In this document: positions 16,169 through 23,734 of the stretch, piece after piece
How the letters are laid out: every line of letters starts with the position of its first letter
How positions within the stretch are numbered: the first letter of the stretch is position 1
Origin: CALREA01 sp041674865
GTDB taxonomy: Bacteria; Patescibacteriota; Gracilibacteria; UBA1369; UBA12463
DNA: 35,065 bases
Assembly (NCBI GenBank): GCA_041674865.1
Contig: JBAYUX010000008.1
Coordinates: forward strand, 1-35,065
Direction of reading: 5' to 3'
Notes under the pieces: generated by a model
The model's database searches: none
The model's input: only the letters and a program-made list of their open reading frames with translations
What the model was told of the DNA's origin: nothing
Translations under genes and position numbers: made by a program

Positions 16169-16966
16169 ATGAACATTTCATACAAAACTCCCAAGGATAT
16201 CGAAGCCATGCGTGAGGGAGGAGCTATTTTAGGACAGATACTTTTGGACTTAGCACATTTTGCCGAACCAGGCATGACGACACTTCAGCTCGATCTCAAG
16301 GCTCGAGAGCTCATCAAAAAATACGGATCACAGCCATCATTTCTCGGCTACCGAGGATTTCCTGGTGTGATTTGTACAGCGGTAAATGAAGAGGTGGTAC
16401 ATACGATTCCTGGTACGCGCGTCCTGCAAGATGGCGATCTCCTAAAGATCGATGGCGGCGTCTATCATAAAGGCTTTCATACCGACTCCGCGATTGCCAT
16501 ACCGGTCGGGCCGCTCGGTCGCAAATCTGACAAAATCAAGAAACTTATCAAAACCGCAGAAATCGCGCTCAGTTCAGCGATCGATCTCGTGCGGCCCGAC
16601 GTCCCCGTTCGAAAAATCTCCCAAATCATCCAAGACACTATTGAACGTAACGGTTACTCGGTCATACGTGAACTTTCTGGTCACGGGATCGGCAAAGTCC
16701 TCCACGAAGATCCATCCATCACAAACTATGGTTCTGACGCACCAGCGTTCAACCTCAAAGCAGGAATGACCATCGCTATCGAACCAATCTTCTGTATTGG
16801 TAAGCCTGGCGTCAAAACCCTCGATGACGGGTGGAATATTATCACCAAAGATCGCTCATGGGCTGTTCAAGTCGAACACACGATGCTCGTAACCGAAACT
16901 GGTGTCGAAGTCCTCACTCGTCGTGCCGAACTCGACCCACTCTACCCTACCCTCCTCCAAGGCTAA
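16169..16966 (+). CDS. map: Methionine aminopeptidase, type I
   Basis: The enzyme removes the initiator Met from nascent proteins. The five metal ligands of the family are visible: D95 (KIDGG), D106 (HTDS), H172 (GHGIG), E205 (IEPIF) and E236 (VEHT). At 265 residues it is normal for the short bacterial form. It starts 8 bases after adk. The middle of the gene (about 16430-16640) is richer in G+C and uses more CGC/CGG/CGT codons than its neighbours. Confidence 0.96.
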   Translation: MNISYKTPKDIEAMREGGAILGQILLDLAHFAEPGMTTLQLDLKARELIKKYGSQPSFLGYRGFPGVICTAVNEEVVHTIPGTRVLQDGDLLKIDGGVYHKGFHTDSAIAIPVGPLGRKSDKIKKLIKTAEIALSSAIDLVRPDVPVRKISQIIQDTIERNGYSVIRELSGHGIGKVLHEDPSITNYGSDAPAFNLKAGMTIAIEPIFCIGKPGVKTLDDGWNIITKDRSWAVQVEHTMLVTETGVEVLTRRAELDPLYPTLLQG

Positions 16967-16989
16967 AAAGGCTCTTTTTTGCCCTTTTT
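16961..16989 (+). terminator. Terminator-like hairpin at the map stop codon
   Basis: GGC and AAAAAG (16961-16963, 16965-16970) pair with CTTTTT and GCC (16974-16979, 16981-16983), with one T-T mismatch and a GCT loop, then C and five T. The stem is A/T-weak but well placed, straddling the map stop and just upstream of a new promoter. Confidence 0.45.
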
Positions 16990-17043
16990 CCACAGGGTCT
17001 ACTTTTGTCTATGGATCATCACCAAAAATACATAAAAAATTTC

Positions 17044-17072
17044 TTGCAATGCTAAATTCAATAGTGTAGAAT
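17044..17072 (+). promoter_or_regulatory. Sigma70-type promoter for infA and the alpha-operon genes
   Basis: TTGCAA (17044-17049) and TAGAAT (17067-17072) are separated by 17 bases. The upstream region is A/T-rich. The predicted transcript would start about 35 bases before infA. This places infA-rpmJ-rpsM-rpsK-rpsD in a unit separable from secY-adk-map. Confidence 0.6.
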
Positions 17073-17116
17073 CCAGTCGCTTTTTGTCCGTAAATCCAGG
17101 TTTTTTCCTTATAGAT

Positions 17117-17380
17117 ATGAGCAAAGACGACTATATCGTGGTCAATGGGGTCGTCATTGAGACTCTACCCAACACTATGTTCCGGGTACAACTCACTGAC
17201 TCAAAAAATCCTCAAACGGGAGCATCTGAAGAAAGCCCGTTGAAAGGCCAAGTCGTTCTTGCTACTGTTTCTGGGAAGATGAAGATGAACTTCATCCGAA
17301 TCCTAGAAGGAGATACCGTCACCGTAGAAGTAAGTATCTACGACATGACAAGAGGCCGCATTATATTCCGCAATAAATAA
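17117..17380 (+). CDS. infA: Translation initiation factor IF-1 with a 15-residue insertion
   Basis: The S1/OB-fold protein binds the ribosomal A site during initiation. ETLPNTMFRV, SGKMKMNFIRIL, GDTVTVEV and YDMTRGRIIFR are diagnostic. At 87 residues it is 15 longer than the usual 72; the extra residues fall between FRVQL and VSGKM, in the strand 2-3 loop. The start at ATG 17117 gives the normal N-terminus MSKDDYI; an upstream in-frame GTG would add 11 unconserved residues. Confidence 0.95.
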   Translation: MSKDDYIVVNGVVIETLPNTMFRVQLTDSKNPQTGASEESPLKGQVVLATVSGKMKMNFIRILEGDTVTVEVSIYDMTRGRIIFRNK

Positions 17381-17386
17381 GCACAC

Positions 17387-17500
17387 ATGAAAGTACGATC
17401 ATCTGTTAAGAAAATTTGTAACAAGTGTAAGGTAATTCGACGCAAAGGCGTCATTCGCGTTATCTGCGAAACAAAAAAGCATAAACAACGACAGGGATAA
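17387..17500 (+). CDS. rpmJ: 50S ribosomal protein L36 (bL36)
   Basis: The protein is 37 residues, starting MKVRSSVKKIC. The zinc ligands C11, C14, C27 and H32 are all present. It lies 6 bases after infA, its canonical neighbour. It helps fold 23S rRNA near the L11/L6 region. Confidence 0.96.
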   Translation: MKVRSSVKKICNKCKVIRRKGVIRVICETKKHKQRQG

Positions 17501-17521
17501 TCATTAACACTTTTCACTGCT

Positions 17522-17896
17522 ATGGCACGTATCGCCGGAGTCAATCTTCCTAAGGAAAAACGCGTTCAAATTGGTCTCACCTACATCTTTGGTGTCGGAA
17601 AGGCTATATCAACTCGAATCCTCAAGGAACTCAACATCAACGAAAACAAGAAAGTTCAGGATCTCACAGAAGAAGAGGTAAACAAGCTTCGTGAACGTAT
17701 TGCAAAATTTGCTACTGAAGGTGACCTTCGCCGAAAGGTTCAGGCAGACATCAAGCATCTCGTAGATACGGGAACATACCGTGGCTTCCGTCATCGAAGA
17801 GGTCTTCCTGTTCGTGGACAAAAAACACGAAAGAACGCTCGTACTCGAAAGGGTAAGAAGAAGACAGTAGCAAACAAGAAGGTCGTTACGAAGTAA
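17522..17896 (+). CDS. rpsM: 30S ribosomal protein S13 (uS13)
   Basis: The protein has 124 residues. MARIAGVNLPKEKRVQIGLTYIFGVG is the S13 start, and RGLPVRGQKTRKNARTRKG its basic tail that reaches the P-site tRNA. S13 forms head bridges to L5. The position before S11 is canonical. Confidence 0.98.
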   Translation: MARIAGVNLPKEKRVQIGLTYIFGVGKAISTRILKELNINENKKVQDLTEEEVNKLRERIAKFATEGDLRRKVQADIKHLVDTGTYRGFRHRRGLPVRGQKTRKNARTRKGKKKTVANKKVVTK

Positions 17897-17920
17897 TTTT
17901 ATCTAACCTAACTGAAGAAC

Positions 17921-18358
17921 ATGGCAGAAAAAGATACCAAGGCAGCTGCAAAGACATCTGAAGCAGTAGTCGAAAAGCCAAAAGCTAAAAAATCAAAGGG
18001 TAAGCGAAAGAGTGTTCCAGAAGGAAACTTCTACGTTCACGCAGGATACAACAATACACTTGTTTCAATTGCAGAACCTAACGGTAACGTCATTGCATGG
18101 TCAAGCTCAGGTTCTTGTGGCTTCAAGGGAGCACGAAAGGCTACGCCTTACGCAGCTCAGGTCGCTGCAGAAACAGCATGTGAGAAAGCAAAGGCATACG
18201 GTCTCGAACGAGTTCACGTCTTTGTAAACGGTGGAGGCCCAGGACGAGAGCAGTCTCTCCGAGGTATCGTTAATGGAGGTGTCACTATTGAGTCAATTAC
18301 AGACACAACTGGGATTCCTCACAACGGTTGCCGAAAGCCACGTCATCGCCGAGTATAA
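17921..18358 (+). CDS. rpsK: 30S ribosomal protein S11 (uS11) with N-terminal Lys/Ala extension
   Basis: The protein has 145 residues. Residues 1-32 are a Lys/Ala/Glu extension. The core runs from YVHAGYNNTLVSIAEPNGNVIAWSSSG to the C-terminal PHNGCRKPRHRRV, which is invariant. S11 shapes the platform near the E-site mRNA exit. I see no closer ATG that would remove the extension without leaving the core. Confidence 0.97.
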   Translation: MAEKDTKAAAKTSEAVVEKPKAKKSKGKRKSVPEGNFYVHAGYNNTLVSIAEPNGNVIAWSSSGSCGFKGARKATPYAAQVAAETACEKAKAYGLERVHVFVNGGGPGREQSLRGIVNGGVTIESITDTTGIPHNGCRKPRHRRV

Positions 18359-18393
18359 TAACGTTTACGTACATCCACTAATTTTTATCTTTA

Positions 18394-19017
18394 ATGAAAT
18401 ACACCGGACCAGTTTGCAGACTTTGCCGACGAGAAGGAGAAAAACTCTTCCTCAAGGGCGCACGTTGCGAAGGCCCAAAGTGCCCGATCACCAAAGGTCG
18501 ACCAGCACCTGGACAGCACGGACTTACCGCATCTGCAGCGAAGAAATCAGAATATGCTAAACAAATGCGTGCTAAGCAGAAGGCTAAGCGCATCTTTTCA
18601 CTTACAGAACGTGCTTTCTCAAACTACTACGAGGCATCAGAACGACGACAAGGTGTCACTGGTGATGAACTTCTCAAGTTTCTTGAGAAACGTTTTGATA
18701 ACGTCATTTACCGAGCAGGTATTGCTAGTTCACGAAAACAGGCACGTCAGCTCATTGGTCACGGTCTTTGCAGACTCAATGGCCGAGTAGTCGACATCGC
18801 ATCAGTACAGGTAAAAGTCGGTGATAAATTTGAAATCAAAGACAGCCGAAAACAGCTTCCAATTCTCAAGGACTCTTCTGCAAAGAAGTCATTAGCTCCT
18901 CGATGGTTGAAGGTTGATCTCAAGAATTTGTCTGGAGAAGTAGTCGCAGAGCCAGCAAAAGACGACTTTGAGAAATCGATCGAGAGTCAGTATATTATTG
19001 AGTACTACTCTAAGTAA
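18394..19017 (+). CDS. rpsD: 30S ribosomal protein S4, zinc-binding type (uS4)
   Basis: The protein has 207 residues. Four N-terminal cysteines (8, 11, 25, 30) form the zinc site of the C+ class. The S4 domain is present (RLDN-like EKRFDNVIYRAGIASSRKQARQLIGHG). It initiates small-subunit assembly and in enterobacteria represses the alpha operon. A double hairpin follows the stop. Confidence 0.97.
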   Translation: MKYTGPVCRLCRREGEKLFLKGARCEGPKCPITKGRPAPGQHGLTASAAKKSEYAKQMRAKQKAKRIFSLTERAFSNYYEASERRQGVTGDELLKFLEKRFDNVIYRAGIASSRKQARQLIGHGLCRLNGRVVDIASVQVKVGDKFEIKDSRKQLPILKDSSAKKSLAPRWLKVDLKNLSGEVVAEPAKDDFEKSIESQYIIEYYSK

Positions 19018-19019
19018 CA

Positions 19020-19052
19020 GCGCAAAGCGCACGTCCGGCGATTAGGCCGGAC
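19020..19052 (+). other. Double hairpin between S4 and rpoA
   Basis: GCGC (19020-19023) pairs with GCGC (19027-19030) across AAA. GTCCGGC (19033-19039) pairs with GCCGGAC (19046-19052) across six bases. No T-run follows. The remaining 75 bases before rpoA are strikingly pyrimidine-rich. It may act in processing or as a target for autoregulation. Confidence 0.6.
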
Positions 19053-19127
19053 ATACAGAGAAAGTCCCCTTCCGTATTCGTTCCCTGTCCCTACCCCACC
19101 CCCTTTTACCTCTCTATCCAAAGCCAC

Positions 19128-20102
19128 ATGCATCTCATACAGGAAGAAATTGGTATTCCAAAAATCAAAACGGCTAAGATCGGTGATAATCATGTTATTT
19201 TCACACTTACTCCATTGCCACCAGGCTACGGCGTAACACTTGGTAATGCACTTCGACGAGTTCTTCTCTCTTCTATCCCTGGAGCTTGTGTATCTGGCGC
19301 AAAAATTGAAGGTGTCAGCCACGAGTATTCAACGATCAAGGGAATGAAAGACAGTATTCTCGATATCGGCTTGAACCTCAAGCTTATCGACGTAAAAAAG
19401 ATTTCAAAGGAGCCAACATGGGTTACTCTCGATGTAAGCCGAGAAGGCGTTGTAACAGCAGCAGACATCAAGACAACATCTGATGTTGAGATTATGAATC
19501 CAGATCAGTACATCACGACTCTCGAAAAAGGAGCTCGTCTCAAGATGGAGCTTCGAATCGAAAAGGGTGTTGGATACGTTCCAGCAAACTTCAAACAGCG
19601 AGAAGAGGTTATCCAGAACATCATCACTCTTGACTCAGTTTATAGCCCAGTTAAGAAGATTCGATATGAAGTTGAATCAACTCGTGTCGGTCAGATGACA
19701 AACCTCGACAAGCTTACACTCGAAATCAAGACAAACGGCTCTATCTCACCAGAAGACGCTATGAAGTTCTCTGCAAATATCTTGCAGTCATATTTCAAAC
19801 TCTTCAACGAAGAGAGCATTGTTATTGAGCCAGAGTTCATGAGCGACATCAACAAGATCATGACAAAACAGCAAGAGGAAGAGCAAAAGAAGCCACCACA
19901 GGAGTCATATACTCCAATTGAGATCCTTGGATTCTCTCCACGAACACTCAATGCGCTTATCAACGGTGGTATCGGATCAGTCGAACAACTCTCACGATGT
20001 ACAGAATCCAAATTGACAAATCTTCGAGGCTTCGGTAGAAAGGCTCTCGGAGAAGTTGCAGCCGCTCTCGAAACACGAGGCTTAAAATTATCAGAAGAAT
20101 AA
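19128..20102 (+). CDS. rpoA: DNA-directed RNA polymerase subunit alpha
   Basis: The protein has 324 residues. The N-terminal dimerisation domain carries GYGVTLGNALRRVLLSSIPG. After a linker near residues 240-260 the C-terminal domain shows IEILGFSPRTLNALINGGI and LRGFGRKALGEV, the helix-hairpin-helix region that contacts UP elements and activators. It is full length. S4-rpoA-L17 is the canonical order. Confidence 0.98.
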   Translation: MHLIQEEIGIPKIKTAKIGDNHVIFTLTPLPPGYGVTLGNALRRVLLSSIPGACVSGAKIEGVSHEYSTIKGMKDSILDIGLNLKLIDVKKISKEPTWVTLDVSREGVVTAADIKTTSDVEIMNPDQYITTLEKGARLKMELRIEKGVGYVPANFKQREEVIQNIITLDSVYSPVKKIRYEVESTRVGQMTNLDKLTLEIKTNGSISPEDAMKFSANILQSYFKLFNEESIVIEPEFMSDINKIMTKQQEEEQKKPPQESYTPIEILGFSPRTLNALINGGIGSVEQLSRCTESKLTNLRGFGRKALGEVAAALETRGLKLSEE

Positions 20103-20122
20103 AACAGTAATTCCCCAATACT

Positions 20123-20479
20123 ATGCGACATCGCGTTAAAAAAACCCAGAAAGTTGGAAGTGATCGAAAGCATTCGACATCGATCATCCGAAACCTTGCT
20201 GTCAGCGTCATCATCAATGAAAAAGTGCAGACCACTCGACCACGAGCAAAGGCTGTACAGCCGTTCGTTGAGCGACTTATCTCATATGCAAAGAAGCACG
20301 ATGCTGCTAATGCCATCCGATTGATCGAAAAAGATCTTCAACATGACAGCGCATCAAAGAAGATTCTCGAAGAGCTTCTTAAGCGATATGAAGACAAAAC
20401 TTCAGGATTCACACGACTTCTTCGTGTCGGAAACCGAAAGGGCGACAACGCTCCTCTTGTACAACTAGAACTCGTATAA
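20123..20479 (+). CDS. rplQ: 50S ribosomal protein L17 (bL17)
   Basis: The protein has 118 residues. MRHRVKKTQKVGSDRKHSTSIIRNLA is a good L17 start, and the TRPRAKAVQPFVERLIS block follows. Homologues usually begin MRH..G.KL.R....R, matching here. It lies near the tunnel exit. It starts 20 bases after rpoA. Confidence 0.97.
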   Translation: MRHRVKKTQKVGSDRKHSTSIIRNLAVSVIINEKVQTTRPRAKAVQPFVERLISYAKKHDAANAIRLIEKDLQHDSASKKILEELLKRYEDKTSGFTRLLRVGNRKGDNAPLVQLELV

Positions 20480-20502
20480 TTTTAGAATAAACAACCTATC
20501 AA

Positions 20503-20946
20503 ATGGAAAGAACACAGAAAACATACTCACCAAAGGAAAAAGAAATCACACGACAGTGGTTTCACATTGATGCCAATGGAAAAGTTCTTGGAAAAGTTGC
20601 TACACGTGTAGCAGATCTTCTCCGAGGCAAGGCAAAGACTATCTTTGCTCCACACGTAGACTGCGGAGATTTCGTCATCGTTACAAACGTTGATGGTATC
20701 GTCCTTACTGGAAACAAAGAGACACAGAAGAAATACATGTCACACAGTGGTTACCAAGGTCACGAATCAGCAATAACTCCAGATGAACTTCGACGAAAGG
20801 GACAGGCTGACAGAATTCTTCTCGAGGCAGTAAGAGGCATGCTTCCACGAAACAAACTTCGTGATGAAGTATTGACCAAGTTGAAGATTTTCACTGGCGA
20901 TGTTCACAACCACGAAGCACAAAAACCTGTAACCATTGAACTCTAA
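20503..20946 (+). CDS. rplM: 50S ribosomal protein L13 (uL13)
   Basis: The protein has 147 residues. The blocks WFHIDANGKVLGKVATRVADLLRGK and VRGMLPRNKL are diagnostic. It is an early assembly protein of the large subunit. The rplM-rpsI pair is fused onto the alpha operon here, which is common in Gram-positive-like gene orders. Confidence 0.98.
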   Translation: MERTQKTYSPKEKEITRQWFHIDANGKVLGKVATRVADLLRGKAKTIFAPHVDCGDFVIVTNVDGIVLTGNKETQKKYMSHSGYQGHESAITPDELRRKGQADRILLEAVRGMLPRNKLRDEVLTKLKIFTGDVHNHEAQKPVTIEL

Positions 20947-20953
20947 TATCTCT

Positions 20954-21514
20954 ATGCCAACTACGAAAAAAACTACATCCAAGCCAGCAGCTGCTAAGAA
21001 AACTACCGCAGCCAAAAAACCAGTAGCCGCAGCAAAAGCAGCTCCTGAAACTGAGGCAAAAGCAGCAGCTCCAAAGGCTGTAAAGGCAGCTAAAGAGAAA
21101 GTAACAATAGCACCCCTTCGAACTGGTGAGTTCTTCTACGCTGCAGGACACCGAAAAACATCTGTTGCTCGTGTTCGTCTCTACCCAAAGGGTGAGGGAT
21201 TGTTCACAGTTAACGGCAAGAAACTTGAAGAATACATTGTTGTTCCATCAAAGCGAGATGCTGTTAAGGCACCACTTCGAACAACAGGTCACCTCAAGAC
21301 TTTCGACATCTCTGTAAAAGCAGAAGGTGGAGGCTTGGGAGGTCAGGCTGATGCTATCCGTCACGGTATTGCAAAAGCTCTTCTCGAGTTCGATCCATCA
21401 CTCCGTATCACACTTAAACGAGCAGGTTACCTCACACGTGATCCACGTATGAAGGAACGCAAGAAGTACGGTTTACACCGAGCACGCCGAGCCCCACAGT
21501 GGAGCAAGCGTTAG
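20954..21514 (+). CDS. rpsI: 30S ribosomal protein S9 (uS9) with N-terminal Lys/Ala extension
   Basis: The protein has 186 residues from ATG 20954, chosen because it follows the L13 stop by 7 pyrimidine-rich bases; an in-frame ATG at 20936 would overlap L13. Residues about 1-52 are a Lys/Ala extension. The core begins FFYAAGHRKTSVARVRLYP and ends KKYGLHRARRAPQWSKR, whose final Lys-Arg touches P-site tRNA. It ends in TAG and is the last gene of the cluster. Confidence 0.96.
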   Translation: MPTTKKTTSKPAAAKKTTAAKKPVAAAKAAPETEAKAAAPKAVKAAKEKVTIAPLRTGEFFYAAGHRKTSVARVRLYPKGEGLFTVNGKKLEEYIVVPSKRDAVKAPLRTTGHLKTFDISVKAEGGGLGGQADAIRHGIAKALLEFDPSLRITLKRAGYLTRDPRMKERKKYGLHRARRAPQWSKR

Positions 21515-21541
21515 TCTCTGGAGATTTTTCTACGACAATTC

Positions 21542-21570
21542 AAAAGCCCCTGTTTATCAGGGGCTTTTTT
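21542..21570 (+). terminator. Intrinsic terminator of the ribosomal protein cluster
   Basis: AAAAGCCCCTG (21542-21552) pairs with CAGGGGCTTTT across a TTTAT loop, followed by T-rich sequence. It lies 27 bases after the S9 stop. The upstream A-run could also let it work on the minus strand. Confidence 0.92.
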
Positions 21571-21578
21571 GTTATACT
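21570..21578 (+). promoter_or_regulatory. Extended -10 promoter of the GerMN-like lipoprotein gene
   Basis: TGT followed by TATACT (21573-21578) is an extended -10 element directly after the terminator. The -35 position falls in the terminator stem and is poor. It would give a leader of about 32 bases. Confidence 0.45.
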
Positions 21579-21616
21579 TAGAGCCGTTATTACACTTTCA
21601 TTACCCACCTACCTCT

Positions 21617-22174
21617 ATGTCTAAAAAAGTACTCAACCTTATTGTCACAAGTATCTTACTTATAACGCTCACCGGATGTTCAAATCCACCGAGCGCGCCA
21701 GCAACTCCAGCTCCAACCCCTGTTGCGACCACGAATCAAACAACGGTCTATATGATCAAGCTCGACGACAATGGAGCAACTACGGGAAGTGTTCAGGTTG
21801 GCTGTGGAGACAGTGCCATTCCAGTTGCAGCGACAGCGAGTTATCAGTTCATTCCAACTGACCCAGTCGCCTCAATCAATGCAGCAATGCTCACCCTCCT
21901 CAACACAACCGCAACTCAGTATCAACCACAGAGTTTAATGAATTCACTTGCAGGTCAAACTATGACCATCCAGTCAGTTGATCAAAGTGGCACACAGTAT
22001 ACCGTTCATCTCAATGGAAGTTTCTCTTTCGGAGGAACATGTGACATGCCACGAGTAAAGGCTCAAGTTGAAGAGACCATCAAGAAAGCAGCACTTCCAG
22101 GAAACACCTTTATTATTGACTGGAACGGCGGCGGTCAAACCGCCTGGAACAAGGCATTTAGCCTCAAAGACTAG
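21617..22174 (+). CDS. Small lipoprotein with GerMN-like domain
   Basis: The protein has 185 residues from ATG 21617; a longer frame upstream lacks a signal peptide start. Lipobox LTGC gives lipidated Cys 21, followed by a Pro/Ala/Thr linker to about 40. Residues about 42-180 resemble the GerMN fold, a beta-alpha domain found in spore germination protein GerM and in other exported proteins. Supporting points are VYMIKLDDNGA, a helix with AMLTLLNTTATQYQ, VHLNGSFSFGG and an ending that orders like the family's. The match is by pattern and not certain. The role is unknown; an envelope function is likely. It ends in TAG. Confidence 0.65.
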   Translation: MSKKVLNLIVTSILLITLTGCSNPPSAPATPAPTPVATTNQTTVYMIKLDDNGATTGSVQVGCGDSAIPVAATASYQFIPTDPVASINAAMLTLLNTTATQYQPQSLMNSLAGQTMTIQSVDQSGTQYTVHLNGSFSFGGTCDMPRVKAQVEETIKKAALPGNTFIIDWNGGGQTAWNKAFSLKD

Positions 22175-22214
22175 TTCACGAACAAATTGATACATCAACC
22201 GATAAACTTACCAT

Positions 22215-22859
22215 ATGCGTTTCGACATTCTCACCATTTTTCCCGGCATGTTCAGCTCGTATTGCGACGAGAGCATGGTTAAACGTGCAAAGGCAAAGAA
22301 CATTCTCGATATTGAAATCCACGACATTCGTAAGTTCTCAACCGAACGCCACGGAAAAGTAGATGCAATCCCCTACGGCGGCGGACCAGGCATGGTGATG
22401 ACACCGCAGCCACTCTACGACGCAATCATGCACGCTAAAAAACTCAACAAAGGACCTGTTATCTATCTCTCTCCACGAGGAAAGCTTCTTACACACAAGA
22501 AAGCGCAGAAACTCGCCAAAAAACCAGGACTTATTCTCGTATGCGGACGATATGAAGGTATTGACCAGCGAGTTATAGATCTCTGTGTCGACGAAGAACT
22601 TTCGATTGGTAAGTATGTTTTAACCGGCGGAGAACTCCCCGCTCTTGTCGTTTTGGACGCTGTCTCACGCTTCGTACCAGAGTTTATTGGAAAACATGAG
22701 TCCACGGTCGAAGAATCGTACTCAGAGGCACTGGATGGCAAGAAAGAGTATCCACACTACACACGTCCTCCAGTATTCATGGATTTAGAAGTTCCAGAGG
22801 TTTTGCAAAGTGGTCACCACGCAAAAATTAAAGAGTGGAGGAAGGATAAATTAACGTAA
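22215..22859 (+). CDS. trmD: tRNA (guanine-N1)-methyltransferase TrmD
   Basis: The enzyme methylates G37 next to the anticodon of several tRNAs using SAM and prevents +1 frameshifting. The N-terminus MRFDILTIFPGMF and IPYGGGPGMVM (52-62) are diagnostic. The trefoil-knot SAM site is seen in YLSPRGKLL (84-92), CGRYEGIDQR (110-119) and the KYVLTGGELP loop. At 214 residues it is 30-40 shorter than most; the C-terminal tRNA-binding domain is compact, ending in HHAKIKEWRKDKL, which is the normal family motif. Confidence 0.96.
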   Translation: MRFDILTIFPGMFSSYCDESMVKRAKAKNILDIEIHDIRKFSTERHGKVDAIPYGGGPGMVMTPQPLYDAIMHAKKLNKGPVIYLSPRGKLLTHKKAQKLAKKPGLILVCGRYEGIDQRVIDLCVDEELSIGKYVLTGGELPALVVLDAVSRFVPEFIGKHESTVEESYSEALDGKKEYPHYTRPPVFMDLEVPEVLQSGHHAKIKEWRKDKLT

Positions 22860-22863
22860 AATC

Positions 22864-23721
22864 ATGAGCTCATTCAAAAAACTGGTCAATAGATCAGTAG
22901 CAGGAGTTCGCCACTTCGTTCACGGAGTGGGATTTTTGATATACGGAATATTACAAAGCAAAAAAAATAGAACAATTATATGTTATCCGCGAACGCCATG
23001 GCCGCTCTACACGCTCTGGAATATGGCTCAAGTGTGCGGATTCAAGCTCTTGAAGCACCCTAGTCAAGAAACAAATAGTCCAACAATCCTCTTTCAGGAT
23101 ATAACCATCGTGAACCCAGAATCGATTCCCAAAGAAGCATTAACATGGATTAACGGACGATGTCTCGACATTCAAAAGAGCACCGTAGCAAAAATATTTA
23201 CCAAAGCAGTTCAAAGAGACTTACAGGTAAATCCAATGGAATATATGGGCTACATGGTAGAAAAATCTGAAAAAAATCCTGCTCATGATGGTCGCATTAT
23301 TAAGGGACCATTACAAAGTAGCGAAGAAAAGGCCGGATACGTTTATCAACGACTCATCAACAACCTCACAAAAAACAATGAAATAGAAGACTTAAGAACA
23401 GTAATTGTTGGATCAAAAATCCCTCTGGTGTACCGAATAAGACGGAATCAAAACGAGCAATTCGAAGGATATGGAAGATGCATTGAAGTGATAACAGCAG
23501 ACGAGGCCTTCTCGGCAAAAGAACAGCAAGAGCTTATAGAGTGCGCTCAGCAAATCGGCCTCGATTTCGGAGAAATGGACGTATTACGGGATCAAGGCGA
23601 TCAGATGATATATGTAGTAGACATCAACAAAACAACTGTCTCGCCACCAGCCGATCTATGCTTCAAAAACCAGATCGCGGCACTTCAAAAGGTGGGTGAG
23701 GCATTTGAAGCCGAATTCTGA
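22864..23721 (+). CDS. ATP-grasp-like protein of unknown function
   Basis: The protein has 285 residues. I do not recognise its family. The C-terminal part has the look of an ATP-grasp active site: FGEMDVLRD (235-243), then YVVDINKT (250-257), placing an acidic residue and an Asn where Mg2+ ligands sit in that fold. An N-terminal segment carries TIICYPRTPWPLYTLWNMAQ. The gene starts 4 bases after trmD and lies 13 bases before the Ca2+ ATPase. It is the only gene here ending in TGA, which argues for the standard stop code. A ligase or kinase on an unknown small molecule or peptide is an inference. Confidence 0.6.
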   Translation: MSSFKKLVNRSVAGVRHFVHGVGFLIYGILQSKKNRTIICYPRTPWPLYTLWNMAQVCGFKLLKHPSQETNSPTILFQDITIVNPESIPKEALTWINGRCLDIQKSTVAKIFTKAVQRDLQVNPMEYMGYMVEKSEKNPAHDGRIIKGPLQSSEEKAGYVYQRLINNLTKNNEIEDLRTVIVGSKIPLVYRIRRNQNEQFEGYGRCIEVITADEAFSAKEQQELIECAQQIGLDFGEMDVLRDQGDQMIYVVDINKTTVSPPADLCFKNQIAALQKVGEAFEAEF

Positions 23722-23734
23722 TATATTACTATCA

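Noticed and set aside
15765..16181. Minus-strand open frame of 138 codons over adk
   Set aside because: It is antisense to a clear adenylate kinase, with a Cys/Ser-rich composition typical of reverse-frame artefacts.
21542..21570. Possible regulatory RNA or riboswitch between S9 and the lipoprotein
   Set aside because: Only a simple terminator and a -10 element fit in the short gap.
23722..23727. TATATT as a -10 box for the Ca2+ ATPase gene
   Set aside because: There is no matching -35 and it lies only 7 bases before the ATG; read-through from trmD is simpler.
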